Source of the DNA: Cyprinodon diabolis | Taxonomy: Eukaryota > Chordata > Actinopteri > Cyprinodontiformes > Cyprinodontidae | Assembly: GCA_030533445.1 (NCBI GenBank) | Contig: CM060082.1 | Coordinates: forward strand, 40,456,817-40,520,816 | Direction: 5' to 3' | DNA length: 64,000 nt | Shown here: in pieces, positions 47,455-57,909 of the stretch | Position numbering within the stretch: the stretch's first letter is position 1 | Layout: each line of letters begins with the position of its first letter | The notes under the pieces: model-generated | Told to the model about the DNA's origin: nothing | Database searches by the model: none | Seen by the model: the letters and a program-made list of their open reading frames with translations, nothing else | Translations under genes and position numbers: made by a program

Positions 47455-47895
47455 GTTGGCACACAACAAAAGGGTGCATTACCGCCACCAACTGGTATGG
47501 AGTGTGGATCTACTACCTACTTATACTGAACAAAACAAAAACCAATAAAACCAAAATAAGATTCAAATCCTCTCAGTTATACTGATTAATCTAAGATAAT
47601 GAAAAACAATTACATAACACTTATCTCTTGAGTTCTTTCTAAGGATTTCTATTAAATTAGAGTGTATTATTTCTTTATTAAGATTTTGAACTCCCTCAGT
47701 TTTCGTTCATACTTCTCACAGTGTACCATAACATGTTTTATTGTTTCTTGTTGCTCACAGTGTTCACACATATGGGTGTTATGTTTACCTATTTTGAATG
47801 AAGCACTGTTTAATCCTGAGTGTCTTGATATAATTGTTTCTTCTCTTCTGTTCTTTCCTGCACGTCTCATTTCTCCCACTCTCCTCTGAATCATA
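47455..47895 (-). pseudogene. Non-LTR retrotransposon 3' fragment (C-terminal zinc-knuckle end)
   Basis: On the - strand the frame reads RREETIISRHSGLNSASFKI, GKHNTHMCEHCEQQETIKHV and MVHCEKYERKLREF. The HSGLN-x(4)-KIGKH and C-x2-C-x(8)-H-x(4)-C pattern is the end of ORF2 in RNase H-bearing LINEs (I/Nimb-like). The 3' tail with GGCGGTAATGCACCCTTTTG lies at 47460-47500. It is a 5'-truncated insertion. Confidence 0.6.
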
Positions 47896-47969
47896 TAAAA
47901 CCATTGTCCTTTCCTCTCTTCTTCTCATTGCTTTTGCCACCTTTCCTTCAGCCTCTCTTTAATGATGTT

Positions 47970-48502
47970 TAAGGAAGGGGATTAGGGCCACTAAAAAAAA
48001 TAAAAAAAATTTTTACTCATTTTTAAATTTTATTTCAGTTTAATATGATTAAAGTCAGAATTCTGACTTTTTTCTCCGAATTCTGACTTTATTCTCAGAA
48101 TTCTGACTGAATTCTGTCAGCTAGCAAACATGTTCGCATCAAGCCGTAGCCATGTCTGTTTTACAGACTAGCTCTCTTGTTTTAATCCCCTTCTGCTCCA
48201 CCATTAATAAAATAGCATCACAAGGGACCCCTAGGGCACGTAAAAAGTCGCCTAATTCCTAAATTTTTCACTAATGTTACTGGCCCTCCAAAACAACTCA
48301 CATCTTTGTCAGTGAAGCTGAGTGCTCCCACCTCTCTTCCTTCATGGTGCACATCTACATTAAGATCCACAATTCTGAGATTAAAGTCAGAATTCTGAGA
48401 TTAAAGTCTGAATTCTGACTTTTCCCCCCATATTAAACTGAAATAATATTCAAAAATCTGTTCTTTTTTTTAGTTTTTTAGTGGCCCTAACCCTCTTCCG
48501 TA
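47970..48502. mobile_element. Palindromic element with AATTCTGA motif repeats
   Basis: The ends pair: TAAGGAAGGGGATTAGGGCC and the inverse of GGCCCTAACCCTCTTCCGTA, extending inward through CACTAAAAAA. GATGTT occurs directly outside each end. Inside, arms of AATTCTGACTTT and AAAGTCAGAATT repeat several times near each end. It has no coding capacity and ends just before the bambi promoter. Confidence 0.65.
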
Positions 48503-48559
48503 GATGTTCTTTGTTTCTATTTAAGTAATTTTAGCATCTGACCCTCACTGTTAATGTCT

Positions 48560-49132
48560 TATTTTGAAAAGCGCGTACCGGATGTACCTTCAAGCTGCGA
48601 CCGCACGGATTTCCCGTTTCGGTGGTCTGGCCAATCAGAATGGAAGTGGGTGGAGCCTGTGCAGCTAGCTGCTCCTTCTCCTGTTAAAGCGCCTCCGTCT
48701 CCAGTGTGAGCCAGCAGCCCAGCGGACTGTTACTGTTCTCGGTTTCTCCGCTTAGGAATACAAACGTGATGGAGGAGAAGCAGCGCTGACGACTTTCCCA
48801 TTTCATTTCCCGAGGAGTTTATCTTTCTATTTAACTTTTTTTTGTCCTTTCCAGTCGTGGGAGCGGAGGACTATCTGTTCTTTTTGTTATTGTCCGGTAA
48901 TGTCGGAGCGTTTCCTAAAACAAACCTGCTAACATTTCAGTCTCCATGCGGGAGAAGAAGCTTGTTTTCCTACCTGGTGTCGTTGTTATCAGGCCGGTGA
49001 GCTGAATGGTTCGTTTTTCACCCTGACTGAAACTTTTTTATTTTTTTGTATGTTTTTTTTTTTATTCTTCCACCGTCCGGGCTTCTCTGTTGCTGGATAT
49101 AACCGTGGTCTCTGCGCTGTAACTCCGGGTAA
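48560..49132 (+). promoter_or_regulatory. bambi: bambi promoter and 5' UTR
   Basis: A GC-rich, CpG-containing stretch with a CCAAT box at 48631-48635 (GGCCAATCAGAA) and GTGGGTGGAGCC, a GC/KLF-like box, at 48647. No TATA box is seen. The leader before the start codon at 49133 contains several short upstream ORFs. The transcription start is inferred to lie around 48670-48730. Confidence 0.55.
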
Positions 49133-49208
49133 ATGGAGCGTCAGTCCAGCTTCATTTCCATCTGGCTCCAACTGGAACTCTGCGCCATGGCGGTTCTTCT
49201 GACCAAAG
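49133..49208 (+). CDS. bambi: bambi coding exon 1 (signal peptide)
   Basis: ATG at 49133 begins MERQSSFISIWLQLELCAMA then VLLTK, aligning with the human start. A later Met (residue 19) is inside the signal peptide, so 49133 is preferred. Donor GTACCT, ends in phase 1. Confidence 0.93.
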
Positions 49209-51827
49209 GTACCTCAGACCTGCTCTGCTGGCCGCGGCAGGTTTGTCGGCCTCTTCAGGCCCACATAAACAACCAACGCTCAGAAGTTCCCAACATGAAG
49301 CTAGCTTTAGCTTCGGGAACTTTAGTAAAGGGATTTTCCACAACTTTTCTTTATATTTTTAATCTCATTTACCAGAGGTCTGCTTCCTGATTCATTCATT
49401 TAGATTTGATCTGTAATTACCACCCAGCTTGGGATCAGTTTGTTTATTCAAACAGAAGAAGAGTTAATTATAGTTTATATCAGATTAAATGGTCAAATAT
49501 GGACTTTTTTTTGTTTTTCAATTAAAATATTTCATTTAGACTCAATGTAAAGTAGTCTTTAGTTTTTGTGAAAACATTGTTATTCATTAAGATGATGAAA
49601 AAATCCAAAGCACAGTTAATTAGAGAGAAAAAAACATTACATTTTCTCGCACATCTTGCATTATTCTGCACCTTTTTTTATTGAGTTTAAGTTGAAAAAA
49701 ACATTTGAATGCAAAGGTAATAGTCTAAATGTCTTTTATTTTTCTGATTCCAGTGGTGGGAACTAACAAAAAATAAGTAAACTGGTTCAGTCAGAACCTG
49801 CAGGATTTTTTTTTTCTTTTTAAAGTTTCTATAGTTTCATACTCATCTTAAAGATGTTTGATACTTAAGTTGCATTTTTTTAAATGCATAATTCAGTTTA
49901 ATTGCAAATATTTTATCTTTATACAGACCATCAAGTGTTCTCCAGACCAATTAAAACACAAAAATCAGATCCTAAATTAATTTATCAATAAATAATCTAT
50001 TAATGTCTAAAAGTATAACTAAAACACTTTCAATTAATAGGAAAAAAAGCCTGAGATGAGTAGATTTTTATGCTTTTTTATGATCGGAAGAAATGATTTA
50101 ACCTCTAAAAGGTTAAATAACCCTCACTAACATTTCATCTGTCATGGTTCCACTTTTATTAGTCACATTTAACCCCTGTTGTGAAAGCTGCCATCCGTGC
50201 ATCAGAATCGGACCCCAATGCTCCCACAAAGGGGCCCTCTGATCTCCTCTCTAATGAAATCTTCTCCAGATGACCTGCCTTAGCCTGCTTTGCTCCAATC
50301 ATTCACAGGGAAAACACTGATCTGATGAATGCCGCCCTGCTCTGCAAGTTGGCTCGCTCTCACAGGAGCTCGGCTGCATATTTTTATTTTATTCTTTAGG
50401 AGTGTCCAGGTTCAGCCTTTAAAGCTGCGTCTTATCGGTTTGTATTTTAGGAAGTTCTTAATGCTTTTATTGCTGTTAAACTTTAAAGTTGGCAGGTAAA
50501 GCTGGAGGTTATCAGCAGATTCCTGGCTAGCTGTGTTTACATGTGGAGGGAGGCGGCTGTAATGATAAGGTAGCTTTAGACTGAACCCCCACCTCTAAAG
50601 CTGAGGGAGGGAAAGGTAGATTTTTGTCTCTGTGTTGGAAAAAGACGTAGAAACGGCTAATTATCGTCTAACTCTGAGCTCAGGGTTTCAAAGGTGCAGT
50701 AATGATCAATTTGGGTAAAAACGTTTTTGTTTTCTGACACTCTTTCTTTCTTTTTTCCTCCCTCCAAACAGGAGAGATCAGGTGCTACTGCGACGCTCCG
50801 CACTGCGTGGCCACCGGGTACATGTGCAAATCCGAGCTGAACGCCTGCTTCACCAAGGTGCTGGACCCGCTCAGCGCCAACTCGCCGCTCACCCACGGCT
50901 GCTTAGACCCCGTCTCCAACGCCGCCGACGTCTGCAGCAGCAGCCAAAGGGCCGCTGACTCTCTGACGCTGGAGTGCTGCCATGATGACATGTGTAACTA
51001 CAGGGGCCTGCACGACCTGGGACACAGCAGGGACTCCGCAGGTCAGGAAATAAAACCGTCTTTAAGCAAACTTTTCCAGCCTAGCAGAGCTTCGTGTTTT
51101 TAAGTTTTAACGAGCCTCCAGCTCTGAGCCTGTAGAGGCGAGAGCCGACGGTTTACCTTTAAGCTCTTGGAAAGAGATCAGATATGCTGTTTAAAAAAAA
51201 TGTTTTATTATGTTTGCACCATATAATTTTCCTACTGAGCAGGAATGTGCCTTGTAGGATGAACGTTCCCATGTCTGCACAGAAGGGTTTATAGAATGAG
51301 GAACTTCTGAATCATTTGTTTTTTTACTCTGATGAGTAAAGGAGGGTTAGAGCCTCTTTATGTCGTCCGTATTTCTCGGTTTAACCCCGCTTTTTCCCCT
51401 CCCCCCCACAGATAGCCGTTACCCAGCCGACGGCAGCAACAGGAACCTGGTGACGCGGGTGCAGGACTTGGCCTCGGCCAAGGAGGTGTGGTTCCGGGCA
51501 GCGGTGATCGCCGTGCCCATCGCCGGCGGCCTCATCCTGGTTCTGCTCATCATGCTGGCGCTGCGGATGCTGCGCAGCGAGAACAAGCGGCTGCAGGACC
51601 AGAGGCAGCAGATGCTGTCCCGGCTCCACTACAGCTTCCACGGCCACCACACCAAGAAGGGCCATGTGGCCAAGCTGGACCTGGAGTGCATGGTGCCGGT
51701 GACGGGCCACGAGAACTGCTGCCTGACCTGCGACAAGATGAGGAAGGCGGAGCCGGGCGGCGACAGGATCATGTCTCTGGTGCACTGGGGGATGTACAGC
51801 GGCCACGGGAAGCTGGAGTTTGTCTGA
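49133..51827 (+). CDS. bambi: BMP and activin membrane-bound inhibitor, 3 coding exons
   Basis: BAMBI is a type I transmembrane pseudoreceptor that resembles TGF-beta type I receptors but lacks the kinase, so it blocks BMP, activin and TGF-beta signalling at the plasma membrane. It also modulates Wnt signalling. Exons 49133-49208, 50772-51041 and 51412-51827 join in phase into 253 codons plus TGA. Signal peptide about 1-26. The ectodomain has ten cysteines (30, 32, 37, 44, 51, 69, 80, 94, 95, 100) ending CCHDDMCNYRGLHD. The transmembrane helix is about 145-166 (AAVIAVPIAGGLILVLLIML). The short tail ends SLVHWGMYSGHGKLEFV. Length and motifs match vertebrate BAMBI (human about 260). It appears intact. 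Confidence 0.97.
49209..50771. other. bambi intron 1
   Basis: No mobile element is evident. The segment 50150-50400 is unusually complex and GC-balanced for this window and is a candidate conserved regulatory element. The rest is AT-rich. Confidence 0.45.
50150..50400. promoter_or_regulatory. Candidate conserved non-coding element in bambi intron 1
   Basis: The segment lacks repeats, has mixed composition, and includes CTCTAATGAAATC, AGATGACCTGCC and TCCAATCATTCACAGG, motif-dense sequence typical of developmental enhancers. No coding frame explains it. The call rests on composition and position only. Confidence 0.3.
50772..51041 (+). CDS. bambi: bambi coding exon 2 (ectodomain)
   Basis: It encodes residues 26-115, GEIRCYCDAPHCVATGYMCK through CCHDDMCNYRGLHDL, the three-finger-like receptor ectodomain. 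Acceptor AAACAG, donor GTCAGG. GC content is much higher than in the introns. Confidence 0.96.
51412..51827 (+). CDS. bambi: bambi coding exon 3 (transmembrane and cytoplasmic part)
   Basis: It encodes residues 116-253. The juxtamembrane linker is followed by AAVIAVPIAGGLILVLLIML, then SENKRLQDQRQQMLSRLHYS, GHENCCLTCDKMRKAE and the conserved C-terminus, with stop TGA at 51825-51827. Acceptor CCCCACAG. Strong G/C in third codon positions opens long false frames on the other frames and strand. Confidence 0.97.
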
Positions 51828-52340
51828 CTCTGTCGCTTCTCCTCCATCTTTTATTTTATTTTTCTTAGCCTTCTGAGGACATTCCCATGTTTTCCAAGCA
51901 GGAAACGACGCAGAACTGATCTCGCGTCGTTCCGTTTTGTTTGCCAGAGGAGCACTTTACTTGAAAAAGAGAAGGCAGAGCTGTATTTAAACCCGAGAGG
52001 GCAGAGGACTAAGGTGGAGAAGGGACCCCCCCCCCACTCCCCAAGAGGATCCTGGACTTTCTACATGCTGAAGGATTCCAAACGTTGTCTTATTTGCACA
52101 TTTTGTTTTTCTAAGAATTGAAAGAAAGATTTTACACTGACACCAGGGTAGAAAAAAAGCTGAACAATCCTGGACGCTTCATGACTCAAACCTGTTGGTC
52201 AGATTGAAATATGTCTATTTTTGTCTGAGTAAAAACGGACCTGTGTGCGTCTTCATCAGAGTGAATGTTCCACTTCTTTCTGTGATCAGACTAAAAGCTT
52301 GATTGTGTGTGTGTGTGTCTGAAAGAACTTCAATTAAAGT
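51828..52340 (+). other. bambi: bambi 3' UTR
   Basis: Sequence after the stop, with a C-run at 52027-52036 and a (GT)n tract near 52304-52318, ending at the ATTAAA signal. The exact end is inferred. Confidence 0.6.
52333..52338 (+). terminator. bambi polyadenylation signal ATTAAA
   Basis: ATTAAA about 0.5 kb after the stop, followed by GTGTCTTTTTATTT and later TGTTGACTTGTTTTC, a U/GU-rich downstream region. It is the commonest variant signal. Confidence 0.6.
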
Positions 52341-52879
52341 GTCTTTTTATTTAAATCTGGTTCTCTCCTGTTGACTTGTTTTCTTAAACGGCAATAAGAG
52401 GATCTAACAGGAAGTGAGCTCCATGCTGAGGTGTGGCAGTGGTGTCACACTCCGTCTAAATGGTTTTAGAAACATCCTAAGTTCTTGGAAAGCCCAAAAT
52501 TTAAATGAGCTTATTCTTCAAAAAGAATCTAATTTTTTTTGTTTGGTTATAAGCGAATCAAATGGTGCTTCTCAGTAAACATGCTGCATGTTTCCTCACA
52601 GCAGTGGTTTATGTGTAAAATCAACAAAATGAAGCATAACTATAATGTAAGATTTTTTATTTTATTCTTCTGTAGGAATAAAATCTGAAAAGTGTGGCCT
52701 GCTTTTTTTTGTATCTGGCCTCCCTTTTTACAGATTCTAATTGGAGGTTTTCCTTTGAGTGCAGGACTTTGACTATACCCCGCTGAAGGATAGAATAATG
52801 TTTCAGTTTAATACGTTCCAATCGCTCTAGCTCTATGTTTAGCATGGAGGTCCTGCTGAAAGGCAAATGTTTTATCACT

Positions 52880-53130
52880 TTCTGGAGGATTTTCACTGGA
52901 CAAAATCTAGATCTAGTAATTTTTTCTTTAAGTGTGAACAAGACAATTTACATTTAAAATTAGAAAAAAAAAATTCATTGTCTTATTTCAAGTGTATATT
53001 ATCTAATTACCTTATTTTAAGATTAAAGATCCTTATTTCATTGGGAAATCATCTTATTTACCTACTCAAATCACGGGTAAATACACCTAATTTAAAACAT
53101 TTTCACTCATTCTTGGATCGTTTTTGCAGT
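52880..53130. repeat. Dispersed AT-rich repeat, further copy
   Basis: Blocks TTATTTCAAGTGTATATTAT, ACCTACTCAAATCACGGGTA and TTTTTGCAGTGCTC match the family at 38340-38600 and 43490-43760. Confidence 0.5.
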
Positions 53131-53754
53131 GCTCAGGATGGCGCCATTTTTAGATCCTTTCACTTGGCTGTATTAAATTCCCACAGCATCACCCTGCCAC
53201 CACCATGTTTCATTGAGAAGGCAGTTGTGTGTTTATATTTTTTCCTTGCAGGCTCAAACATCCATTGAGTTGCATTGATTTAAAAGCTGGGTTTATTTTT
53301 CCTTTTGCTTAACAATAGATGTTTGTTCTTTAAAGATAATATTCGTAAGACATTCGTTTTTTTTCTTTTGTTTCTGCCTGAAAATACAAGTTGAATAGAG
53401 AGCAATAAATAACCTGCTGAATACGGGACGCAAACGGAAAAAGAAGCGAAGCGGCTTCCTTCTGAGGTCGGCGTTCCCATTGGACGGGAGTTTCCAAACT
53501 CCTTCGGAATATTTACATTTTTATTTTAAGGGAGTCTGAATGTCCTGGTTGGAGCAGTGTGTTGTGTGTATCACACAATGGGTTATTAAAAGGAGGGGGG
53601 GCGGTGTTTGGGTTGAAAAGTTCACACTCTATGGCCTTTGCAGTTACCGTAGCAACTGCAACTCACAAGACATCTTGTAAGGATTTGTTGAGGTCCACTT
53701 GGCTAAAGCGAAGCCCTCGTTTCTATCCATTAGGAGGACAGGAAAACACTATTA

Positions 53755-54430
53755 GCTGCTGACCACTTAGCGGCGGCGTGCATTAGCAAGGCGCAAGGCC
53801 TCCCAGAGGACCATTAGCCCTGTAATAACACTGTCCCCTGGCTGCCTAATGTGACGGCTGTTTTCTTTAGCCTGATCCCACTTTGTTGGCTAACCCATGG
53901 GTGTCCTGTGGTAGCAGAGAGGTGTCAAGCAGCACCTCCGTTCGCCTTCGATCTAACTACTGATTATATTACACTGATTACTCCCACATCACTTATGGAA
54001 AACTCAAACCAAAGCTCCCATCCTAACCGTGACCGAGTCAAACTGGAAAACATCCCATTAATAACGACCGGGGTGCCCAGAAGGATTACCGGCTTTGACG
54101 AGATTAGTGTTCAAATCTGAAATGGGCCCAGAGAGGCAAGAAAACAAGTTGACACACAGCTGAGCCCACCCCCATACAGGCAGCTATTAGGATTAGCCTT
54201 TTAGCGCAGCACAAGCTGCGTAAACTGTTTACATTCATATGCAAATTTAATGAGGCCTCCGTCAAAAGAGCCCCTGTTCACTTTAAAGCTACTACAAGTG
54301 CCCCCCCCTCCTCCCTGACATTTTCATTGTTTACTGAAGCGCAACGCACTAATGGTCTGCTGGGGAAGTTTACTGATTATGGCTGAATTCTGCAAAGCAA
54401 GTTGTGTCAAAGAAGGAGGAAATAAGATGG
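53755..54430. promoter_or_regulatory. Candidate conserved non-coding element downstream of bambi
   Basis: A 0.7 kb unique-looking stretch about 2 kb 3' of bambi. It contains a perfect octamer ATGCAAAT at 54239-54246 directly followed by TTAATGAG (homeodomain-like core). It also contains several TAATG/ATTAG and GGATTAGC sites and GGTGTCAAGCAGCACC. Composition is balanced, with no transposon hallmarks. An open frame across part of it (53851-54120) looks incidental. The enhancer role is inferred. Confidence 0.4.
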
Positions 54431-54954
54431 AAAGACAATAATTTTAATGTTTTTTTTATACGTTTTAATGAAGAAGTAATCTTTATGGAGTAAACGCAAT
54501 GTCACTAACCTGGAGAGAGATATCAGCTAGGCTGCTGCTATCAACGCCTAAGATTATAGATGATAGAGTTGGGCCTTCCTTTCAGTGCTTAGTCCCGTAT
54601 CTCTGCTAGACATAGAAACTGACTGAGCTTCTACTAAGACTAAAGGCTGATTTATACCCAGAAACCAGGTCCTCTGCGTGTGTGTCGCAGTTAACGCAGA
54701 TATACCAGACACTCTGGTACACCTCTCCAAAATTGGAGGCCTCTGTTTGGTCAAAACTACAGCCGCTCTACACTATGCGTATCTCCTGTTTGGTACCTTA
54801 CCGGCTTGTTTTGTTTGTATGACCGCCATTTATCTGCACTCTTTTATCCCTTTGACATGAAAAGTGTCTCAGTGCTCATCTTCTACTGTTTCTTTCCCAT
54901 ACGGAGCCCCCTGTGGAGCTAGTTTACTATTACCATTTCTAACATAGAAAATAT

Positions 54955-55277
54955 TTATAGATCAGTGCTTCTAGGTTCCTTTCTATGTCTGCTTCTGTCT
55001 CCTTGAACCCCAATCGGCCTCAGCAGATGGCCGCTCGCACTGAGCCTGGTTCTGCTGGAGGTTTCTTCCTGTTAATAGGGAGTTTTTCCTCTCCACTGTC
55101 GCTACAAGCATGCTTAGTGTGAGGGATTGTATTTAAGTCAATGAGTCGATGCAATCAACTGGTTTTCTTTTGAAACTTTGAACCAACTGGACTTTATTAT
55201 CTGGTTGAACTGTAAAGTGCCTTGCGATGATGTGTTAAATGACACTATAAAAATATAGTGAATTTAATTGAATTGAG
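54955..55277 (+). mobile_element. Non-LTR retrotransposon 3' tail (second family copy)
   Basis: CAATCGGCCTCAGCAGATGG, GGTTCTGCTGGAGGTTTC, CTCTCCACTGTCGCTAC, CAATCAACTGGTTTTC, GTAAAGTGCCTTGCGATG and a TTTAATTGAATTGAG end correspond block by block to 9715-10275 (inverted) and 56690-57080. Confidence 0.6.
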
Positions 55278-55531
55278 TCTATCAAATAGTGTATTACCAT
55301 CACTGACCACATGCGGGCTGCTGTTAACAGTCATACAATTCCTCCATGTGTAAAGCCTTACATTATGAAGGGAGAACAATGATTGGATACCTTAATGCAA
55401 TATGGCTGGATACCTAAAACCCCTAAGTGCTTCACATTTCTAAGAGGTCCTCACTCCTAGGTTTACAGCCTAACACATTAGCTAGCTCCTAACTACCTAG
55501 CTGCAAACTAACAGGCTGATCCACTAACAAG

Positions 55532-56219
55532 CAGTGTTGGGCACGTTACTTTGAAAAAGTAATTAGTTATAGTTACTAGTTACTTCTCCCAAAAAGTAAC
55601 TGAGTTAGTAACTGAGTTACTCCACAATAAAAGTAACTAGTTAGTAGTAAAAGTAACTATTGCGTTACTTTTGCGAGTGTATGAAATTAATAACTGGGGA
55701 TGTCTAATTCTGAAATCCTGTGTTTGGGATGTTATAGATACTGCAACATGTAGCTATATCTATCTATTCCATCCATCCATCCATCCATCCATCCATATTT
55801 CTCCCTTTCTCCGTAGTTCCCCTGTGGCGCGAGCACAGGGCGGTTGTTACGCGCCTTAGCGAGCATGCGCGTTTCCTGTCGCTTGCGCGGTGAATCGTGC
55901 CGCCGCGCTGTGCGGAGATGCAGGGGAAACCGTATCTGATGGGGAAACGCAGCTTGAAGTAACACCAGTATTTCCATCTGGAAAGCGCTTTTTTGCTGCT
56001 GGAGTCCTCCTCACTCTCCATCCTCCCCTCTCTCATGACAAGGCGTCCTATCATGAAAAAAGGTTAATTGTGCGACCTGAGTAACGTGCAGAAACGGGGT
56101 GTCGGCAATTGTAACTGCGTTATAGTTACAGTAAGAGTAATAATTTTGATTACTCGTTACTAAAAAAGGTAGCGGCGTTAGTAACGCTGTTACTTTCAAC
56201 GCCGTTACTCCCATCACTG
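55532..56219. mobile_element. hAT-type MITE with perfect 8-bp target duplication
   Basis: CTAACAAG at 55524-55531 and 56220-56227 flanks ends CAGTGTTGGGCACGTTACTT and the inverse of CGCCGTTACTCCCATCACTG. AGTAACT/AGTTACT blocks fill both arms; the centre is GC-rich and holds a (CCAT)n tract. It has no transposase and is a common teleost MITE type. Confidence 0.85.
55769..55796. repeat. (CCAT)n microsatellite
   Basis: Seven tandem CCAT units inside the hAT MITE. Confidence 0.85.
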
Positions 56220-56689
56220 CTAACAAGTAGATGCTGCAAAGTAGAAACCAGATCCGTCCCAATGGATAAACAAACTGAGCTACTTATAGGGCCCCCAGAG
56301 CCATTAGGGGCCCTCCTATGCATGTTGAATTAATCTGTGCTGAAACTGTGTTGTTTCAGCACAGATGAATTTAAATATTTTAATGTTTACAATTTAAATT
56401 TGATTTTAAGAAACAAATGATTGCCAACCTAACTTACTCACAATCTAATTTTACTTTGTTTAAACCTAACAGGTAATAACGGCTATAATGTTGATCTACA
56501 GAGGCATAAAGGCGCTTGATTTGAAGGAGGTTTGTTTAAGTGGTAATAATAGGAGATTAATGTTTAATTCAAAGAAGCAACAAAATTATCAACATTCTGT
56601 TTGTTCATTTTTTACAGTAAAGGAGTCATCAACCACAAATTATTGTTTTTCTTTTATCATGTGTGTGTTTTTTTTTGCCTTAACTTCAT

Positions 56690-57080
56690 CATTCTGCTTC
56701 ATTCTATCTCTATTATCCCACTCTGCAGAATCTGTTGGTTCAATCTCTGTTTTTCCAGTGTAGTCCTGTTTCTCTGACTGTGACTAACTGGATGTTCTTC
56801 ATCCTCTGACACGGCAGCTGGCTCGGAGCTCGTCCGCCTGGCTTTGTGTTTCCTAGACGGGGCCGCCTTTTACAGTTTCCAGTTTTCCTCTCCACTGTCG
56901 CTATAAGCATGCTTAGTGTGAAGGATTGCCTTCGAGTCAATGAGTTGATCCAATCAACTGGTTTTCCTTACATAGAAAAGTTTGAATCAAATTAACTGTA
57001 TGATCTGGTTGAACTGTAAAGTGCCTTGAGACGATGTGTTGGGAATTAGCGCTATAGAAATAAACTGAATTGAATTGAAC
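56690..57080 (+). mobile_element. Non-LTR retrotransposon 3' tail (third family copy)
   Basis: It starts with CCCACTCTGCAGAATCTGTT and passes CCACTGTCGCTATAAGCATG, CAATCAACTGGTTTTCC and GTAAAGTGCCTTGAGACGAT to ACTGAATTGAATTGAA. It is the best-preserved tail of the family; its coding part is lost. Confidence 0.6.
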
Positions 57081-57832
57081 TTGTCTGAAAATCCGGAGTT
57101 TGGAAGTAGCTTGGTGTATTTTTGGTGTTGTGTGGAGTCAAAAGAGCGAGTTAAACACAAAGCGCGAATTTGGTCCTCCTTATTTATTAGCATGAATTAT
57201 GCAGCGATGCTAACATTAGCATGAATTCTTTCATCCATGAATCAGCAATGTACCTGGAGACAATTGTTAAGTGTTGTTACTTGTTTAACTTTAACCTATT
57301 GTGTAAGAAACCAGGAAATGACCATAAATAAACAAGGCTAACTGGTAAGGTTGCTAACGCTACATCCATTTAACAAGATAGAAAGAAAAAGGGCCACTAA
57401 AGCGGGGCTAAATTAGCTCCATTTAATTTTAATGAATAAGAACTTCAGAACGATTTTATATGTAAAATACAATGTAATTACTCCTTTAAAAATAATATTT
57501 AAAAAGGGAAACCCTTTTTTTTGCAAAGGGCAACCACAATAATCAAAAAGGCTGTATGGAATAGCAGTAAGGGAAGGTCCACTGGACTGGGAATATTCCC
57601 CATCCAAAGGAAATGGATTTAACTATTAACTGAATGATAAAGCTACTCTGAGATCAACTTTGCATGTTCAAAATAATAAAAAAATTCATGAATTTAAATG
57701 TCATTGGTTGGATTAATTTACGTTATTCATAGTTGTTTGCAAATAACTTAGAGGTTAGAGGTTAAAAAAACAGTCATTGCCATCCATTCATGACATTTAA
57801 ATTCATTACAAGGAAAAGTGACACAAACTTGT

Positions 57833-57833
57833 T

Positions 57834-57884
<51 letters not shown>

Positions 57885-57888
57885 TTTC
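57833..57888. repeat. (TTTA)n microsatellite at a LINE 3' end
   Basis: About 13 TTTA units. Read on the - strand it is a (TAAA)n tail directly following the reverse transcriptase fragment, as expected for non-LTR elements that end in short repeats. Confidence 0.85.
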
Positions 57889-57909
57889 AAACAGACAGTA
57901 AAAATAAAA

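Noticed and set aside
51381..51806. Long open frames on the - strand and in another + frame across bambi exon 3
   Set aside because: They are shadows of the highly GC-biased third codon positions of bambi. Products are low-complexity (Val/Ala/Gln/Arg) and match no family.
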